Shown here one piece after another: positions 37,099 to 52,312 of a DNA stretch of 64,000 nt. The stretch is from positions 23,188,098 to 23,252,097 of the forward strand of contig NC_063439.1 in NCBI RefSeq assembly GCF_020379485.1. Reading direction: 5' to 3'. The notes beneath the pieces are model-generated. The model was not told the origin of the DNA and did not search any database. It saw only the letters and a program-made list of their open reading frames with translations. The stretch comes from Brassica napus. Lineage: Eukaryota; Streptophyta; Magnoliopsida; Brassicales; Brassicaceae. How positions within the stretch are numbered: the first letter of the stretch is position 1; every line of letters begins with the position of its first letter. The position numbers were made by a program, and so were the translations under genes.

Positions 37099-37825
37099 TG
37101 TTTTTGAGTTATATTATTGTTGTATATCCTAGTACCTTAGTAGCACTCTTGATTGATATTGACTATAAATGATAAATGAGGCAGTAATGTGTTGGTAACT
37201 TTTGATGTATATATGAAGTGATGTCATAAAGCAGACAGAGCATACAAGAAAAGCTAGTTTTTGAAAATGAGAGTACCATCATGTGACTTTTATTATTCTT
37301 GATCAGTGTGGATGGATATTTAAATGTCTAACAATCTGCATTTACCCTACTATTTTATTGATCCGATAGCTAGCGAACAAGATCCAAGAGGAGATATGAT
37401 TGTTTTGGCCGAGGAATGGATGGCAGAAAAAGCATGGGAAGTGATCTCTAAACCCCTAGAGATGTGTGAAAGACATAATATAAGATAATGATAAGATGAA
37501 AGATAAATATCACAAAGACTTGCCAACTTGACTGTTGGTACCACCACAGCATCACCAAGTTGACAATGATGGTGAACATGTTGTGAAAGGACCACAAGAA
37601 AATGACTTCTTCAACTAAAAAAATAATAATAAAAGAAGTTTGCTACAGAGAAAGAAAGATGAGCAGAAGAGGAAGAAGAGAAGGAGACTCAAAATCCAAA
37701 AACACTTATTATTGGCTTTTTTTCTTTTTAAAGGAAAGCTTTCCTAAGACCTTATATCTAAAACATAATTTCCTGACCTTAATTATTAAATAAGACCAAG
37801 CTTGATAGTAGTGAAACCCATCCAT

Positions 37826-39402
37826 TTACTCTTTTCCATCAGCAGCTCTGAGTGAGCCAAGCTGAACCGGTGCTTGAGTCCCAACCACCTTAGATGAACC
37901 ATAAAGCGTCACATCACTGCCTTTAGCCTTCTCTTTCTCAATCTGTTCCTTTATCCAGAAGTAGGTTATTCTAAGCCCCTCCTGTTTTAACCACACACAA
38001 TCATTCCTTAAACTCTCACTTCAAGATTCAAATTTCTCATCGCTGCTTAAGAATAATAGTGTTTTTAGTACCTTCAATCTCATAGTTGGAGCCCAACCAA
38101 GCTTCTCTTTGATCAGATTGTTGTCTGAGTTACGGCCACGAACACCTTCAGGGCCTGGAATGTGGTGAATTGGAAGCTTCTTTTCCTCAAAGCTGAGAAC
38201 CATCTCAGCCATCTCATTCATGCTCACCATCTCATCGCTTCCAATGTTCACCGGCTCACGGAAGTCTGACTTAGTCAACCTAAACAAAAACAATTTCAGA
38301 ACAAAAAAACTAACACATGTTTCTAAACATATCATTAATGATTTGGAGCTAATTAATGCCTTCACCTGAGTACACCTTCAACACACTCATCAATGAAGGT
38401 AAATGAACGGGTCTGAAGCCCGTCTCCCCACATCTCAAACCTATCTGTGGAGGTCAGAGCCTTCCTGCAGAAAGCAGCTGGAGCCTTCTCTCTTCCACCT
38501 ACAAAGTCACATCAAAATATTAAACAACAATGGTAAAAGCAAACAATACTTCAAAGTCAACTGTTTGTTTGTCTGCTACTTACCTTTCCATGTTCCAAAG
38601 GGACCATAGATGTTATGGAACCTTCCAATGCGGCACTCAATGCCAAAATCTTTGTTGTAATGCTTGCAGAGCTCCTCCGTTGCAAGTTTCTCCAGACCAT
38701 AAGCATCTTGAGGCTATAATAACATTATAACATGGCTTAAAAAAGAGACTTTGATCTTTAGGAGCAACATATGAATGATATAATCATCATCAAGGTGAGA
38801 CAAACCTCAGCAGGCCAAGCATCTGACTCCTTGAGGCTCACATTGGTAGTTTCCAGCTGCTTGAACTCCGGATAGATACATGCACTTGAAGCATAGAAGA
38901 ACCTGAAACACACACCCACAACAAAAAGTTTCAATCTTTTCAACTCTGTTTAATCTCCAAAACACACAAGAAAAAGCAACTCTGACCTCTTGATCCCATT
39001 GATCCTAGCAGCCTCAATCATGTTGAAGCTAATCATGGTGTTGTTATACATAATCACCGAGTGGTTGGACTGGATGAAACCCATCCCACCCATATCAGCA
39101 GCCAAGTTAAAAACATGATCAACTTTATCGGTGACCTTGAGGCAATTCTCCATGACCCTGAGGTCAACAAGGTGGAACTCGTCGCAGAACATGTCTTCAG
39201 TCATGTGCTCATTCTTCTTCCAGTCAGAAGCAATGACGTAGTGGCCCTCGTGCTTCAGACGGCGAGCAATGTGGGAAGCGATGAAACCTCCAGCGCCGGT
39301 GATGGAGATCCTCAGCTTCTCGGAAGGCCAGTAGAGCTCTCTCTCAAGCTCCTTGTACGTGTAGGCACCGTAGTCAGTACTTCCATTGGTAGCTGCAGCC
39401 AT
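37826..39402 (-). CDS. GME: GDP-mannose 3,5-epimerase (6 exons, 379 aa)
   Basis: Exons on the minus strand: 38987-39402, 38806-38902, 38584-38713, 38366-38498, 38072-38279 and 37826-37981, 380 codons. The enzyme epimerises GDP-D-mannose to GDP-L-galactose, the committed route to ascorbate and to L-galactose in the wall; it is cytosolic. An extended short-chain dehydrogenase: NAD-binding GAGGFIASH (about 36-44), acid/base Cys147 in SSACIYPE, the catalytic pair Tyr176/Lys180 in YGLEK, and a substrate segment GGREKAPAAFCRKA. All key residues are present. Start: Met of MAAATNG at 39402; an upstream in-frame ATG at 39417 adds five residues but lies in a CA-rich leader. Matches At5g28840. Confidence 0.96.
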
Positions 39403-42315
39403 TCTACAAACACACACACAAATCTAAATCAGAAACATAAAAAAGAGTGAGACTTTGTAGTCTCAGGTATTATCCAGCAACTTGGGAACAAGTCAGATCT
39501 CATGCAAATAGGTATAAAGATATGATTTTTATCTGATAAAATTCTATAAAAATCTGATTTTTACAAAACTCTGAAACAAAAGGATGTGACAAATCTCAGA
39601 TTCGTACTCTAAGTTTTGTAATGAACCCAGAACACACAATTGTTACAGAATCCTAAATCTGAACGTGAGTGGTATTAGGAACCGTAGATTTGAGGAAAGT
39701 TCAGATCTTTACCTGAGAGACCTTAGAGAATGTGAAGAGATAATGCAGAGAGAGAGGGGTGAAGGATTTGAGCGGAGGAGGGAGAGCAATCGTATATATA
39801 CAAGCTTTCACAAGAAGACGAGGAGGCTTGGACACAGCAACACCGCTCGTTTTATTAGTTTTTTTTGTGTTTTTTCTTCTTCGAAGACCAGTATACCCTT
39901 CAAAATCGATACTTATCAATTTCCTTGTGTTATATAAATTGATTTTTTTTTTGCTTACGTATATTAAAGATATTTCACATTTTGATAAAATGATTTTGGT
40001 GACTAACATTAGTATAGTCTTTAAGATGCTTGCTTTCGTTATTGTCATTGGTTCATTTTATTTTGTCCATAAAGAATAATCACTAAATCTTGGAATTGAA
40101 TGTTAAAACTATTTTTAATTAATTGTATTTTGGAAGAGTGATAGCTAACTTAAAGTATTTTAATCAATATATCTAAGTTTAATCTGCATTTTTTGTATTT
40201 TTGATTTTTTTTAAATATTTAGGTATATTTTAATGTTTATTATTTAAATAGTTATTTGAAAATACGAATTAAAAATTTTTCAGTAAGATTTGTTATAGTA
40301 AAATTCAAAATATTAAAAAAAGTTATAGTAATAAGACATTTACCATGAACGAATCTTCAGTGTGAATTGTTTTCTTTCTTTTTTACCATGTGTGTCGTGC
40401 CGTATATCGTACAAGTCCACCGAGAAAAAAGAAGGAACCAACCAACCAGTCAACTTTACTAGATCTCGTCAAAACCAACCTGTCGTGTTATGAAATATCT
40501 TTCCTATAAGGTAGAGATCATCTTAAATTTTTGCATAAAACTTCACGTTTTCAAATAAATGATCAAGTTGTCAGAAAAAAACCTCTCTAAAAAGGAGCAT
40601 CTCCAACTCCACTCTATTATTTAGAGTAAAAAATGCTCCAATGGTATTCTATTTCTCACTCTATAGTAAAGTAAAAAAATAGGTTTACTCCAAATATAGA
40701 ATAATTTGTTTTTTTTTCATCATTCTATTTTTTACTCTATTTTAGAGTACCATTGGAGCAAATTCAAACTATATTATAAAATTACTCTATTTTAGAATAA
40801 AAAATAGAATAAGCCATTGTAGATAGTCTTAAGTTGTAATTGACTGAATCTTTTTATCATCTTGAAACCTCTATATGATGTCTTCATACACTGCACAGTC
40901 TGCAGTTCATTTTGGTTTAATTAATTAACCATAAATGAAATAGAATAAAAGGAATTTGCATCGTTGACGTTCAAAAAAATTACAATTCACTCTATGATTA
41001 ATTTTTCTAGTATACTGATACATTATATGTGTTTTTATATAATATTGTCATATTACCATTTTATCCAACCGGCAAAATCTACAAACAAATTTAATAATAA
41101 TTAGTGATTGTGAAAAAAAAAGTGACCAGTTGTAATAAAAAAGGCAATGGCGAAGACGTAGACAATGAAAAGACACAAAACTTTTTCATTTCTTTTTGCC
41201 TTCTCTTAAATCATTGATTCTCACAATCATACTTCTACTTTCATATATTTTTTTTGTATTTAAATCTTGCAAATGAGATTGAGATTACCGCATCAGGATT
41301 GATCCACAGTGGTGAAGAATAACAAAGGCGGGTCAGTAAAAGTGTCGCTTTGTCGGAAAAAAAGAGAAATGAGATGAAGACAATCTCTATATGGTGATGA
41401 AGAATAATGACGCTGTGAATGATCCAAAGTTGATCGGAGAAGATGGACAGTTTTTGTTAAATTGTATTATATTCTATTATATGCATATAGAATATAAATG
41501 TAAAACTATTTGTATTATGTTTGTTCTATTCATGTTATATAATGCAATATATTCTGTCACTATATTATTTTAACATTGTTCCATTCCATTTGATGATTAA
41601 TAAAGAGTATTCTATTTTGTTTAGAAATATAATTTGTAATTTTCTAAAGTTATACATATCGTTATATGTTTCTAAACCTATAAAAATTGTACTATGATCT
41701 ATATTATACAGTTTAATATTACATAAGATAATTTAATATTACATAATATTATGTATCTTTTTAGATTTTGATATTTGAGTTTAGGAATAAGTGGTTAGGG
41801 TTTGAGGTTTAATATTAAAAAGGTAAGGATGTATGGTTGTGGTGAACATTAACTTCTTTCATACAATCATAAAACATTTCATAATTTCACCAAGATATAT
41901 TATGCTATGTATTTTGTTCCATTTTATTTGAGTTTGAAGTTTATATTTTGGTTCACGGTTTATATTTTTCGGTTTATGATTTACTGATTAGAGTTCAAAG
42001 TTTAGTATTTATGGGTTGAGGAAAGATTGAAATAAGGTTTAGTATCTAGATTTTAAGTTTGAAATAGAATTAGTGTTCTATACTATTTTGGTGATATGAA
42101 ATATAATATCTAAACCATCGATCAGTAAAAACATAAGTAATGTGAAATAGACTGACAATGTAAATAGATATAATACACTATTTAATGTGACAGTGTTGTA
42201 CTGTATCCATCCTTTTCAGTAAGAATGTATTCGGTTATTATGTATGTGACGTGGACGCCTTCACCTTTTTTAACTGTCAATAAGGTAAATGTTAGCCATG
42301 CTTGATTTTGTCAAC
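39403..42315. other. GME leader and long AT-rich spacer
   Basis: The GME 5' leader with a likely leader intron reaches about 39715. Beyond it there is a MITE (40594-40828, separate entry) and AT-rich sequence with scattered GGTTTAGGGTT-like phrases between 41770 and 42070. No gene seen. Confidence 0.5.
40594..40828. mobile_element. Harbinger/Tourist-like MITE, related to the one at 12519
   Basis: The left end GGAGCATCTCCAAC and the right end (reverse complement GACTATCTACAATGG) are degenerate versions of the termini at 12519-12779. The interior has the same CTCTATTTTAGAGTA-type self-complementary blocks and the phrases GCTCCAATGG and CCATTGGAGC. TTA/TAA lies at the right border (40829-40832); the left target copy is not clean. 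Confidence 0.7.
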
Positions 42316-42328
42316 GTCATCTCTGCAG

Positions 42329-42452
42329 TTTTTTTTTTTTTTTTTGATAACTCTGGTATCTGAGCAGCCACAATCCCAACTATCCCCCGAAAGGGGTCCA
42401 GCGCCCCAACGGAAGGGATGTTAAATCCGTTGTGGCCAAGACTCGAACCCGG
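42329..42452 (-). mobile_element. SINE, minus strand, 5'-truncated
   Basis: Flanked by a 13-bp direct repeat with one mismatch: GTCATCTCTGCAG (42316-42328) and GTCATTTCTGCAG (42453-42465). On the minus strand a B-box GGTTCGAGTC lies near the 5' end and a 15-base A-tail closes it (T-run on the plus strand at 42329-42343). The A-box part is missing. Pol III SINE family with a pseudo-tRNA head. Confidence 0.82.
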
Positions 42453-43027
42453 GTCATTTCTGCAGTTCTCATTTACCGGATATTTGTATATAAAATAGGT
42501 AAATCCGGTTCAACTTATGCATAATTGTTAGTTTCTTAGTTACGTTAAAATCAATGTCATGCAATTAATTTCCTTTCTAATTATAGTTATCTAGTAAATT
42601 CTTCTTAAAATAAAAGAAAATCATAAAATTAAAAAAAGAAAAGAAAGGCCGGATCACATATACATTTTTTCCCGACCACACACACCGTCTAATTTTTCAC
42701 GTATATATACTAATATAATAATACCATTATTTATTTCTCTTTTTTTTTCTACAAGGTCGTAAAAGAGAGAGAAAAATAATAATAAAAATAATATAACATT
42801 AATTTAATTTTTTCCTAACTTTCTCGAGACCCATTCACTTTTTAGTCTGGGAGAGAAGGGAAGCTCATTGGAATCAGATTCTTTTCTCCGTTCTTTAAGA
42901 TCTAGGGTTTCTTCGCCCCTTTCCGATTTGCCCCCCTTTCTCCCTCCTCCACGCCTCTCTCTCTCTCTTTCTACTTCACTGGCAGTTGTTGTTCCGATTC
43001 GATTGATTTGATCTTAGATTCCCGACT

Positions 43028-46079
<3,052 letters not shown>

Positions 46080-47898
46080 GTTCATCTAGGTAACTTCCCC
46101 TGGATTTCACTCTTCTCTTTATAAACCCTTCATGATGAGATCGAGCAATCTTCATTTAATGGGAGTAGAAGCAACATAAATTAAAATCAGTGGGATTAGG
46201 GAAAGGAAAAAAAGCTAAAAGTTAAAAAGAAAATCTCCGGTTTGTGGAATTGATTTCATGATATTGGTAAATCATGCAGGATGTTCAGTTTATCAGAAGA
46301 AATATCGAAATCATAAAGAAAAATCTTGGGAGCGTTGTGAAGTAACGAAAGAGAAAGACGAGAGTATATCCTCTATCTGCTTCAACATTTACTGTTTTCC
46401 TTTCAGTTTATAGCTATTGTTATGCGCACGAGTTTCATTTATTTAATTTAAATAATCAGCGAGCAATGCTGATTTGCAAGTTACACAATTGGCACTTGTT
46501 CATCCTGTGTTTTGTATTTTCTGTACTATTGTTCCTCTCTATATCTGTACTTTTGTAGCTAAGGATCTTCTTTTGTTTTCAGAATTGTTAATGCGACTTT
46601 AATCAATTGGTTGGGTTTTTTTTTTTCACTGGGAGGCATCTTAGAAAGTAGATAGTTTCGTTATACCATCAGGTTATAATCTGATGTTTTTGGTTTGGGA
46701 TTTAGGAATAATGCTCTACTTAAAATCATATTCATACTCTGCGGGTTTGTAGATGGAGAGATGATCAAATAGATTGCCTTTTAGAGTCAGTTCTAGACTT
46801 GTTTTCCCAACGTTCAAATAGATGATCCAATGTTAGCCAAAGTATAAGACAATCGTCTTAGCTCACGGGGCTTGTATGTATTCACACTGGTTTGTGTGTA
46901 TACTCTTTGTAGTTGTGTTTGCTTCATCATTTACACTTGTTGAGAATTGTGAAAACCATTGTCATAGTTCGTTTGATTCTTTTTTTTTTCTTTTAATATA
47001 AAAACTTGCTCTGTTATTTAGAGGAATCCAATGAATTTAGTTTTCAGGTAGTGGTTGTTTTTATATAAGGTCACATGGCTCCAATAACCCCACCAATAAC
47101 TATGATTTCTCATTCACCAAGACAAGAAACCACAGAATCTTTGTCCTAACTCTGCAGTTTGGCGGGTCCAAAACCGTACACCTCTTTCGATCGGACTCTG
47201 AGGGCATTGAAATTAAATCTTCGATGTCGATCTGATTTACAAAAAAGGAGTGATGGGCGCTTATAAGCTATTAAAAGAGATGAAAGCTGAACTAGCCACT
47301 CTGGAAAATGCAAAAAGCATCTGAGAGACATTATTTAAAAAAAAAAGAGAAATCAGATGGCAAAGTCGTAAATAAACACCAAATCCAAGGCTAATAATCA
47401 ATTACCCCTCCCTCCAGAGAAGCGTATAGCAACCCCCAAATGGTTGCAACCAAAAAAAAAATTGCAAATTACAAATTGCAGAGAGAGAAAGAGATCTGAG
47501 CAAAAAGCTTTAATGGCGAAGTAAGTACGCACCTAGCCGCTAGATCGAAACTTCCTCGGACGATTATTGTCAACCGTTGGCATTATTTCTCTTCCTCATA
47601 TTCCTTCCTCCGTGTTTTTGGATCGGGTGTGGGAGAGAGCATCAAAGCGCCTCCGTGTTTCGTCCTCTTCGAGCCTCCCTCCTCAGGTGACTTTTCCTTT
47701 TTTTTCACCTTACGGACACCAATGAATTAGAATATAGATTAAAAAATAAAAAATACAACTTTCGTTTTTGCTATTAGATTTGAGGAATTAATTTTTGTTC
47801 CGTAATCTATAGGTTGAAGAAGATAAAAGGGAGGGTTTTGTTTTTAGTCCTCCTCTCTTAAAGGTCATATCTTTATAGAGAGAGCAAAGTCTCTACTA
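46080..47898. other. Spacer: PP2A B'' 3' flank and ankyrin-gene leader
   Basis: 46080-46600 probably holds the PP2A B'' 3' untranslated region, possibly with an intron (a GT near 46090 and CAG near 46280). 47460-47898 is a CT-rich leader and likely 5' intron for the ankyrin gene. I see nothing else. Confidence 0.45.
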
Positions 47899-47919
47899 AT
47901 GGAAGGAACTAAAGCTTGA
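47899..47919 (+). CDS. Upstream open reading frame, 6 codons, in the ankyrin-gene leader
   Basis: ATG GAA GGA ACT AAA GCT TGA lies 47 bases before the main start at 47967 in the presumed leader. If it is in the mature mRNA it could lower translation of the main frame. Whether it is present depends on leader splicing and the transcription start. Confidence 0.35.
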   Translation: MEGTKA

Positions 47920-47966
47920 AGAAGAGACAGAACCTGACTTCTTTAGATAAGAGAACTGAGCCCCCT

Positions 47967-49990
47967 ATGGAGGATTACTCAAAGTACACACACAGTCCTG
48001 CTCATCTAGCCGTCGTGCTTCACGACCACGCGGCTCTTAGACGAATCGTCATGGACCTCCCCAGCTTAGCCAAGGCCGGCGAGGTTACCAACGAGGCTGA
48101 GTCTTTAGAAGCCGAGTCACGCGCCGATGCCGTCACTGCCGTCATCGACCGGCGCGATGTCCCCGGCCGCGAAACCCCTCTCCACCTCGCTGTACGTATG
48201 CGAGATCCCGTCTCCGCTGAGATTTTAATGTCTGCTGGTGCGGATTGGAGCCTGCAGAACGAGAACGGCTGGAGTGCTTTGCAGGAAGCTGTTTGCACTA
48301 GAGAGGAGGCCATTGCTATGATCATCGCGAGGCACTACCAGCCTCTCGCTTGGGCTAAATGGTGCCGTAGGCTTCCGAGGATAACGGCTTCGGCGTCTCG
48401 TATCCGTGACTTTTACATGGAGATAACGTTTCATTTCGAGAGCTCGGTGATTCCTTTTATTAGCCGTATTGCTCCCTCGGATACGTATAGGATATGGAAG
48501 CGCGGTTCGAACCTCCGTGCTGATATGACACTTGCTGGTTTTGATGGGTTCCGCATCCAACGGTCGGATCAGACGTTTCTTTTTCTTGGGGAGGGTTATG
48601 CGTCGGATGATGGGAAAGTGTTGTTGCCTCCTGGCTCCTTGATTGTTCTTTCTCATAAGGAGAAAGAGGTGACGAACGCTTTGGAGGGGGCGGGGACTCA
48701 GCCGACGGAAGCGGAGGTTGCTCATGAAGTGGCGCACATGTCTCAGACCAACATGTATAGGCCTGGCATTGATGTTACTCAGGCTGATTTGGTTCCTCAG
48801 TCGAACTGGAGACGGCAAGAGAGGACGGAGACGGTTGGGAGCTGGAAAGCTAAAGTGTATGACATGATGCATGTGATGGTGAGCGTGAAATCGAGAAGAG
48901 TTCCGGGAGCGATGACTGATGAGGAGCTCTTCGCTGTTGATGAGGACAGAACGGCGAATGGTGCTGAGAACGATGGGTTTGAGGATGTGTTGACCGCTGA
49001 GGAAAGAAAGCAGCTGGATTCCGCGTTGCGGATGGGGAACTCCGAAGCTGCTGAGGATGAAGAGAATGACGTGGACGATCATGGTTCGGGAGGAGAAGCC
49101 AACGGTGCTCCTCTCAAGGAGAAGAAAGGGTGGTTTGGTTGGAACAAGAAAGGCGCGAAGCCTGGTCATGATGGTGGTGGTGCTGAAGAAACAACAGCAA
49201 AGGTTAAGAAAGGCTCCAAGTTGGCACCAGAAGAGAAAGAGAAAGAGAAAGGGAAAAGCCAAAGATCGTCGACGCTATCTGATAATAATTCCAAGGAGGA
49301 TGCTGGAGATGGCAAGAAGGGAAAAGACAAAGGCGGTGCCAAGAAGAAGAAGAATGAAAGCGAGTACAAGAAAGGGTTAAGACCTGTACTGTGGTTAACA
49401 CCTGACTTCCCTCTTAAGACAGAAGAGCTTCTTCCGCTGCTCGATATATTAGCCAATAAGGTCAAAGCCGTGAGGAGGCTCAGAGAGCTCCTTACCACAA
49501 AACTTCCCACAGGAACATTCCCTGTCAAGGTAATAATATCTTTTGCCCTGTTGTGGATTCCGTTTCAGACACAATCTTATCGAATCTTGTCTTGCTTATT
49601 GTGCAGATTGCGATCCCCATTATACCAACCGTCCGTGTACTCATCACTTTTACTAAATTTGAAGAGCTCCAACCATCTGAGGAATTCTCAACGCCTCCTA
49701 CGAGCCCTGTTTTTCATGACGCAAAGTCATCAGATAGTTCATCTTCAGCGTCATGGGTGTCGTGGATGAAAGGTACTCGCGGTGGTGGCCAATCAAGTGA
49801 CGGAGACAGTAACCGGTACAAGGATAGTGAAGTTGACCCTTTCATGATACCATCAGATTACAAATGGGTCGACTCAGCTGAGAAGAAACGCAGAATGAAA
49901 GCCAAGAAAGCTAGAATCAGGAAGAACAGGAAACAGGGTGCTTCGAAACCTAGTTCCTCGAGTTCCCGTTCCAATCAAGAACCGGAATAA
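47967..49990 (+). CDS. Ankyrin-repeat, GPCR-chaperone-domain (ANKRD13-like) protein (2 exons, 648 aa)
   Basis: Exon 1 47967-49529 and exon 2 49607-49990, 649 codons. Start MEDYSKYTHSPAHLAVV. Ankyrin repeats at about 10-130 (RETPLHLAVRMRDPVSAEIL, GWSALQEAVCTREEAIAMII), then a GPCR-chaperone-like domain (CRRLPRITASASRIRDFYME, FHFESSVIPFISRIAPSDTY, LRADMTLAGFDGFRIQRSDQ). An acidic segment, a Lys-rich low-complexity part and a second conserved block (LWLTPDFPLKTEELLPLLDI, NKVKAVRRLRELL, PVKIAIPIIPTVRVLITFTK) follow, with a basic tail (KKRRMKAKKARIRKNRK). The family is plant-conserved with unclear function; relatives include At3g04470 and At1g04780. The 3' half has a second, damaged copy at 60375-62090. 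A long antisense frame in exon 1 is a codon-bias shadow. Confidence 0.9.
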
Positions 49991-50266
49991 AATAATTGCC
50001 ACCTTGAAGAACAGGGTATCACTTAGACGAGAGAAGGTTTGGTTGTGTTATTGTTTGTAGTAAGCCATGTTATTTGTGAGATTCTTAAGGAACACACGTT
50101 TGCTATATAAGAAACAGCCATTTTGCTCTGTTCAGTTAGTCAGTGAAGTTGGTTCGTGATTGCTCTGAATTGTTTATGAACCAAACCGGGAAAACACTTT
50201 GTACAACAGCTGAAGAAACAAGAAGTGGAAGAGTTCTGTACATAGCTACCAGAACCGGTCTTTATT
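49228..50266 (+). repeat. Proximal copy of an about 1.04-kb duplicated segment
   Basis: From the Lys/Glu-coding AGAGAAAGAGAAAG in exon 1 of the ankyrin gene through its 3' UTR to CCGGTCTTTATT. The same sequence, broken and diverged by a few percent, recurs at 60375-62090. The last bases of the proximal copy are the complement of the final codons of the fucosyltransferase gene (NKDRFW stop), so the segment spans the boundary of two convergent genes. Confidence 0.85.
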
Positions 50267-50396
50267 ATCCAAATAAAATAAAAACCATTTAAAATATAAC
50301 GCAAGCACGTCAACATATGTATATGTGAACATGTCTAAGTTACATTTTTTTGTGTAATCTAAGTTGCATATTCCTAGAATGTTCATGATGCATCAT

Positions 50397-50801
50397 CGGT
50401 GGCGGATCTAGAAAATATTTTGAGTGGAAACAAAATAAAAATATTTAACCAATTAAATAATATATATTTTTGTTTGGCTATGATATATTTAAAATAAACT
50501 AATAATATGGTAAAGGAAAGTTTTATACATAATTTAAGGAAAGAGAATGAAACCAACTACCTCTTTGTTTTAGAAAAAAAAATATTTAATACAAACTAAA
50601 ACGATACGTGAGGGAAAAGGAAAGGAAAATGGGCAAATTAGAGGGGGCTGGTGGGCGCTGAACTGAGGTTTGATGGGGGCAGTAAACGGACTGGAACCAA
50701 CCAAGCTGCAGAAAATTACATATTTCCTACGCACATAATCTTACATGTATGTTTTACTGGGGGCAGCTGCCCCCTTTTCATACCACGTAGATCCGCCCAT
50801 G
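50397..50801. mobile_element. hAT-like non-autonomous element
   Basis: 405 bp flanked by an 8-bp duplication TGCATCAT (50389-50396; 50802-50809). The left end CGGTGGCGGATCTAG and the right end (reverse complement CATGGGCGGATCTACG) are imperfect inverted repeats of the GGCGGATCTA type common in Brassicaceae hAT MITEs. A frame of 76 codons at 50651-50881 crosses the right border and is not a real gene. Confidence 0.7.
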
Positions 50802-50850
50802 TGCATCATTGGTTTTTCCTATTTCAGAATCATCGTAGACCATATAGGAA

Positions 50851-50910
50851 CAGTGCCGGTCCTGTGTTTCATGGCGCCTAAAACGAACCAACAAAATAAT
50901 ACTCTCTAAA

Positions 50911-50945
<35 letters not shown>

Positions 50946-51844
50946 CTTTTAGCTTTCTAAGCTAAAAAAAAATTAGAGTTTTTCATCATGTAGAAATTTC
51001 ATTAAAAACTAATAGTTGATCTAAAAAAAAATTTTTTTTACAACTTTCTCTGCATTAAGCATGTTACTAGATAATAACATTGGTTTTAGATAAGTTTCAA
51101 AAAAGAAAAAAACATTGGTTTTAGATTACTCTAGTTCGTCTTGTAGCCACTTAACTGAGGTTTTTTTTGTCAACCACTTAACTGACTTATTATTTTGTTC
51201 CCAATAACACTTTCTAAAATGCATGAAAATGATAATAATGTTATAATTACTTAAAATGAAAAAAATCTGGTAAGTACAACACAAGAGAACATCATTTAGA
51301 AATTGGTTTAGTTTGTAATCTTCAAATTTTCAAAGTTCTGAGAGAGAGTATTTGAATCCAAAAAGAAATTTCATGTTTGTTCTTAGTTTTTAAAGATACA
51401 AAAAGTAGGTGAAAAAGAAGATAATTAGTCGAAAGAAAAAAATGCATGAGTTTAGAAAAAGAAATTAGATTTTTTCTTTTAGTTGGTTTGTTTAATTATG
51501 CATGTCTACGACATAAGATTTTTTTAATATTGATAAAAAAAATGAGAATCTTTAATAAATTATATAAACATTGAAACTAAGATTGTCAATAAAGGAATGA
51601 AAACCTGTCAGATTCTTTAAGTTATTTTCAAAATGAATATAACAAAGAAGGTTTTCAAAAAAGAAAAAAAAAAGAAAGCAAACTCAAGAATGGAACATTA
51701 TGCAATGCCATAAGGAAAACAAGTGAAGCATTAACCACCGGACCAATGAAAAATATATGTTACTAGTTTGGCGCCCCTAGAATATATACATATTTTGGCG
51801 CCGAAAGCCCAAGCGTTACGGGCTTTAGCCCAGGGCCGGCTCTG
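50851..51844. mobile_element. hAT-like non-autonomous element, about 1 kb
   Basis: 994 bp flanked by an 8-bp duplication TATAGGAA (50843-50850; 51845-51852). Termini CAGTGCCGGTCCTG and, reverse complemented from the right, CAGAGCCGGCCCTG: near-perfect hAT-type inverted repeats. The interior is AT-rich with a TA microsatellite (about 50917-50942) and no transposase frame. It is inserted in a piece of another transposon (51853-52030). Confidence 0.85.
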
Positions 51845-51852
51845 TATAGGAA

Positions 51853-52030
51853 CATGTGTTCCATCCATTACACATATACACCCCTTGAAGTTTGATCCAT
51901 AATGTCTATCTGACTGCAACTTTCGATGGACTTGAGTGAGATTTGTGGATCCGGCTTAAACATATCTATTTTCCATAAGTTTCATGATATCAAGAACTTC
52001 ATGAAACTTTCTAAATATGCTCTTTTGGCG
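51853..52030 (-). pseudogene. Remnant of a PIF/Harbinger-type transposase gene
   Basis: On the minus strand the translation reads RKFHEVLDIMKLMENRYV, then after one stop SNFKGCICVMDGTHVP. The FKGCIG-x-DGTHVP phrase with its catalytic Asp is a hallmark of plant Harbinger DDE transposases. It is interrupted by stops and by the hAT element to its left. Only a small part of the gene survives here. Confidence 0.55.
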
Positions 52031-52283
52031 AGTGTCCAAACATTCTCATGACGTTTTTCTGAGTGTCCAAACTTTCTAAACATTCTCATGACGCTTAAAA
52101 TCCTCTTACTCTTAACGAGGTTTGAATAAAACAAATCTTTTACATTTTATAGTTGCATATCTATGAGTAATCTAGTTATATATTATTTCATTTCTAATGT
52201 TAAAAACCAGATTTTAGTTGCAATTGTTGCGTTTCTTTTTTTTTGTTATCGACTTGTTGTGACCATTGTAATTTAATATACTA

Positions 52284-52312
52284 CTAGGAGAGGATCCGTA
52301 CTTTGCGCGGAT
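52284..52312 (-). mobile_element. Helitron 3' terminus, minus strand
   Basis: Reading the minus strand: hairpin CCGCGCAAAGTACGG, then ATCCTCTC and the terminal CTAG, followed by T in the flank. CTRR after a short GC-rich hairpin and insertion next to T is the Helitron 3' signature. The matching 5' TC end, expected at higher coordinates, was not found, so only this terminus is annotated. Confidence 0.6.

Noticed and set aside
39402..39417. Upstream ATG for GME (adds MCVCR)
   Set aside because: The extra residues come from a CA-repeat leader; known GME proteins begin close to the MAAATNG-type start.
48225..49262. 345-codon open frame antisense to the ankyrin gene
   Set aside because: It mirrors a highly conserved coding exon, has no family character (Arg/His/Pro/Leu-rich) and no splice or promoter context; it is a shadow of codon bias.
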